A stretch of 64,000 nt of DNA. It comes from Kurthia huakuii LAM0618. Its GTDB lineage: Bacteria > Bacillota > Bacilli > Bacillales_A > Planococcaceae. Position 1 is the stretch's first letter; every line of letters begins with the position of its first letter. A program made the translations under genes and the position numbers. The notes below the pieces were generated by a model. That model did not search any database. It saw only the letters and a list, made by a program, of their open reading frames with translations, and was not told where the DNA came from. Location: NCBI RefSeq assembly GCF_000505545.1, contig NZ_AYTB01000008.1, positions 62,001-126,000 on the forward strand, written 5' to 3'. Shown piece after piece: positions 62,441-64,000 of this stretch.

Positions 62441-63214
62441 ATGAAGAAGACACTTGAGAACTTCCAAGAATTGTCGACGAATCAAAAGTTTTTAGAGTTT
62501 ATCGCAACGGATACACCCTTTACTTATAGTGAAATGTTGCAAAAAAATTCAGCCAATATTTTATATTTAGTAGAAAATCGCCGAACACAAGAAAAGATTG
62601 TTTTAAAGCGGATGCGCAAGCGTACGTTAAATCGTTCGAAATATGAAAAACGGTTTGAACAGGAGCAACAAATATTACGAGCACTCCAACTAGAAAATGT
62701 ACCTCAATGGTTAGCCAATGGTTTCGTCGCTAAAGTTCCTTTTTTTATGATGAGCTATATTGAGGGACGTCCAATTTTAGATAACGGGCCCTATGCGGTA
62801 ATCGATGCCCTTCGGATGATTCAACGTGTCAGTATCGTACTGAAAAAAATCCATCTGCAAGGGTATGTTCACCGCCATTTAACACCAGAAAATATTATTG
62901 TTCATGCAGAAAAATTGGCGATTGTTGGGTTTGATCAAGCTGCAAAAATAACACTGCAACATTCGCCAACTGAAGAATTATATAAGCAAACGACCGTTTG
63001 TAGTGATATCGACCAATTAGCGCGGTTGTTTTTACTACTGACCGATGAAACGGGGCGTTTAAAGTGGAGGAAGGCTGAGGTCGTACTTGAACAGCGCCGC
63101 TATACGCAAAAAATCAATGAGCTATTGTCACGCGCTATGGGCCTGAATCCCCTTTTTGAGTCATTGGAAATGTTTGATGAAGCTTTAGCTACGTGTATAG
63201 ATGAATTATTATAA
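62441..63214 (+). CDS. protein-kinase-fold protein, probable pseudokinase
   Basis: Encodes 257 residues from ATG 62441 after GAGGGG; an in-frame GTG overlaps the RBS. It has the bilobal kinase layout: the ATP-site Lys56 (IVLKRM), a helix-C Glu near 73-75, a hinge (MMSYIEG), and the catalytic loop HRHLTPENI (144-152). The catalytic HRD Asp is His146, and the DFG position reads GFD (163-165), so both essential aspartates are out of place, while Asn151 is kept. Phosphotransfer is therefore doubtful; ATP binding or scaffolding is more likely. Cytosolic, without a transmembrane or PASTA part. Confidence 0.8.
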   Translation: MKKTLENFQELSTNQKFLEFIATDTPFTYSEMLQKNSANILYLVENRRTQEKIVLKRMRKRTLNRSKYEKRFEQEQQILRALQLENVPQWLANGFVAKVPFFMMSYIEGRPILDNGPYAVIDALRMIQRVSIVLKKIHLQGYVHRHLTPENIIVHAEKLAIVGFDQAAKITLQHSPTEELYKQTTVCSDIDQLARLFLLLTDETGRLKWRKAEVVLEQRRYTQKINELLSRAMGLNPLFESLEMFDEALATCIDELL

Positions 63215-63216
63215 CT

Positions 63217-63260
63217 AAAAAAAGAGGTGTCGTTAATCAACCGCGACACCTCTTTTTTTG
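63217..63260 (+). terminator. Rho-independent terminator
   Basis: AAAGAGGTGTCG/CGACACCTCTTT with a 10-base loop is followed by a T-run. Confidence 0.92.
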
Positions 63261-63271
63261 AAATTGGATAG

Positions 63272-63300
63272 TTGACAAAATATTCAATAAATTTTACTGT
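63272..63300 (+). promoter_or_regulatory. promoter of the RraA-like gene
   Basis: TTGACA (63272-63277), 17 bases, TACTGT (63295-63300). Confidence 0.65.
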
Positions 63301-63327
63301 TATAGTAGATAGATGGGAGGAATTTAC

Positions 63328-63945
63328 ATGTCAGTAGAGTTATTTCAAACGTTACCAACAACAGCTGTGAGCGATGCGTTAAATGGCAAAAACCATTTGC
63401 CAGCAACGATTAAACCACTTGATGCGCGTCATCATATCGCTGGGAAAGCGGTGACCGTTAAACTACCAATTTATGAAAATGGTGCGGTTATGGAAGCGAT
63501 GTTAGGAGCAGAGCCAGGCGATATTTTAGTTGTCGATATTGAAAATAATACGTCGCGCGCAATCGCTGGAGATTTTGTTATTGGAATGATGCAAAAACTT
63601 GGCATTGGCGGCCTTGTTGTGAACGGTGCGATTCGCGATGTTGATGCGGTATTAGCACTTGATTTTCCAGCATTTGTGACAGGTATTACACCTGCTGCTG
63701 GCGTCAAAAATGGCGGTGGGAAAGTCAATGTTCCGGTGACAATTGGTGATACAACGGTGCAGCCAGGCGATATTGTCGTGGGCGATGCGAATGGCGTAGT
63801 AATCATACCAACGGAAGTGGCGGCCGAAGTTGCGCAGCGTGCCATTGACAAGTTAGTCAAAGATGAGCAGCGTGAACGTACCGTTACAGCGTCACACGAG
63901 AGCATTATTGCGCATTTAACAAAAGTGACAGATGCTTTAAAATAA
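63328..63945 (+). CDS. RraA-like protein (HMG/CHA aldolase-type)
   Basis: Encodes 205 residues from ATG 63328, six bases after GGGAGGA. The RraA/dimethylmenaquinone-methyltransferase-like fold is marked by TTAVSDALNG, IAGDFVIGMMQKLGIGGLVVNGAIRDVD and QPGDIVVGDANGVVIIP. Non-proteobacterial members are mostly class II aldolases (4-hydroxy-4-methyl-2-oxoglutarate or oxaloacetate decarboxylase); Gly-x-x-RD in GAIRDVD supplies the Arg and Asp of that site, so aldolase/decarboxylase activity is more likely than RNase E inhibition. Confidence 0.88.
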   Translation: MSVELFQTLPTTAVSDALNGKNHLPATIKPLDARHHIAGKAVTVKLPIYENGAVMEAMLGAEPGDILVVDIENNTSRAIAGDFVIGMMQKLGIGGLVVNGAIRDVDAVLALDFPAFVTGITPAAGVKNGGGKVNVPVTIGDTTVQPGDIVVGDANGVVIIPTEVAAEVAQRAIDKLVKDEQRERTVTASHESIIAHLTKVTDALK

Positions 63946-63972
63946 TAGTATACTGACTCATGAGGTGTTTTC

Positions 63973-64000
63973 ATGAATCGTTTCGGAATTTATTCTATTT
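63973..64000 (+). CDS. start of a gene cut by the window edge
   Basis: ATG 63973 follows a GAGGTG site and opens MNRFGIYSI before the window ends. Nothing can be said of its function. Confidence 0.5.

Overview
The window looks like a chromosomal segment of a low-to-moderate GC, Gram-positive, aerobic member of the Bacillales, most likely a Planococcaceae/Caryophanaceae relative of Kurthia, Caryophanon, Lysinibacillus or Solibacillus. The grounds are strong AGGAGG-type ribosome binding sites, frequent GTG/TTG starts, Bacillus-type gene pairs (MoxR/VWA resembling yojN/yojO, xpaC/telA, azlC/azlD), Bacillus-type rRNA and tRNA genes, and a PhoP-type tandem repeat before an alkaline phosphatase. 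I cannot name the species. I see no prophage, plasmid, CRISPR array or intact transposase; genes sit in short operons separated by clear Rho-independent terminators.

Layout. 0-9.1 kb: a gene tail, a MoxR ATPase/VWA pair, a DUF1269-like membrane protein, the telA/xpaC pair, a soluble globin-like chemoreceptor with a CZB domain, DUF1033 and a cold-shock protein with a structured leader. 9.2-11.4 kb: a small channel-like protein, an aldo/keto reductase and a RibD-like reductase. 11.5-15.4 kb: an unusual rRNA operon, promoter-tRNA-Gly-Leu-Arg-23S-5S-tRNA-Lys-terminator, with no 16S gene. 15.6-18.9 kb: E2-E1alpha-E1beta of a 2-oxoacid dehydrogenase, without E3. 19.0-25.8 kb: a polyamine operon (speD, speA, speE, speB, a carboxynorspermidine synthase-like gene and a carboxynorspermidine decarboxylase-like gene) behind a ~400-nt leader that ends in a perfect-looking terminator directly before speD; an IS605/TnpB-type right-end scar follows it. 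26-33.6 kb: nucleotidase, antiporter, azlCD, a secreted PPC-type protein, KTSC protein, proC. 33.8-37.4 kb: heme O synthase, a lipoprotein, an alkaline phosphatase with a Pho box, YjdM/PhnA. 37.4-49.2 kb: a degenerate cation-diffusion-facilitator paralogue, alcohol dehydrogenase, FAD oxidase, M20 amidohydrolase, ADP-ribosylglycohydrolase, aminotransferase, LysE exporter and a hydrolase/TPR-like protein. 49.3-52.3 kb: metal homeostasis (ArsR/SmtB sensor, CDF zinc exporter, multicopper oxidase). 52.4-64 kb: NhaC antiporter, M20 peptidase, lipoprotein, a remarkable five-residue repeat protein, an amino-acid ABC transporter, DUF1835, HPP, a probable pseudokinase and an RraA-like protein.

How the parts work together. 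The polyamine operon encodes arginine to agmatine to putrescine, and then two different ways to spermidine: aminopropyl transfer from decarboxylated AdoMet (SpeD/SpeE) and reductive condensation with aspartate semialdehyde followed by decarboxylation. Its leader looks like a transcription-attenuating riboswitch of a class I do not recognise, and is my best candidate for an undescribed system. A ~132-bp element with 13-bp terminal inverted repeats and an internal terminator hairpin occurs three times, each time just downstream of a gene and in the orientation that would terminate that gene. Other candidates for a second look are the 16S-less rRNA operon, the [YF]-[DN]-x-x-G repeat protein, a kinase-fold protein that has lost both catalytic aspartates, and a CDF protein that has lost most of its metal site.
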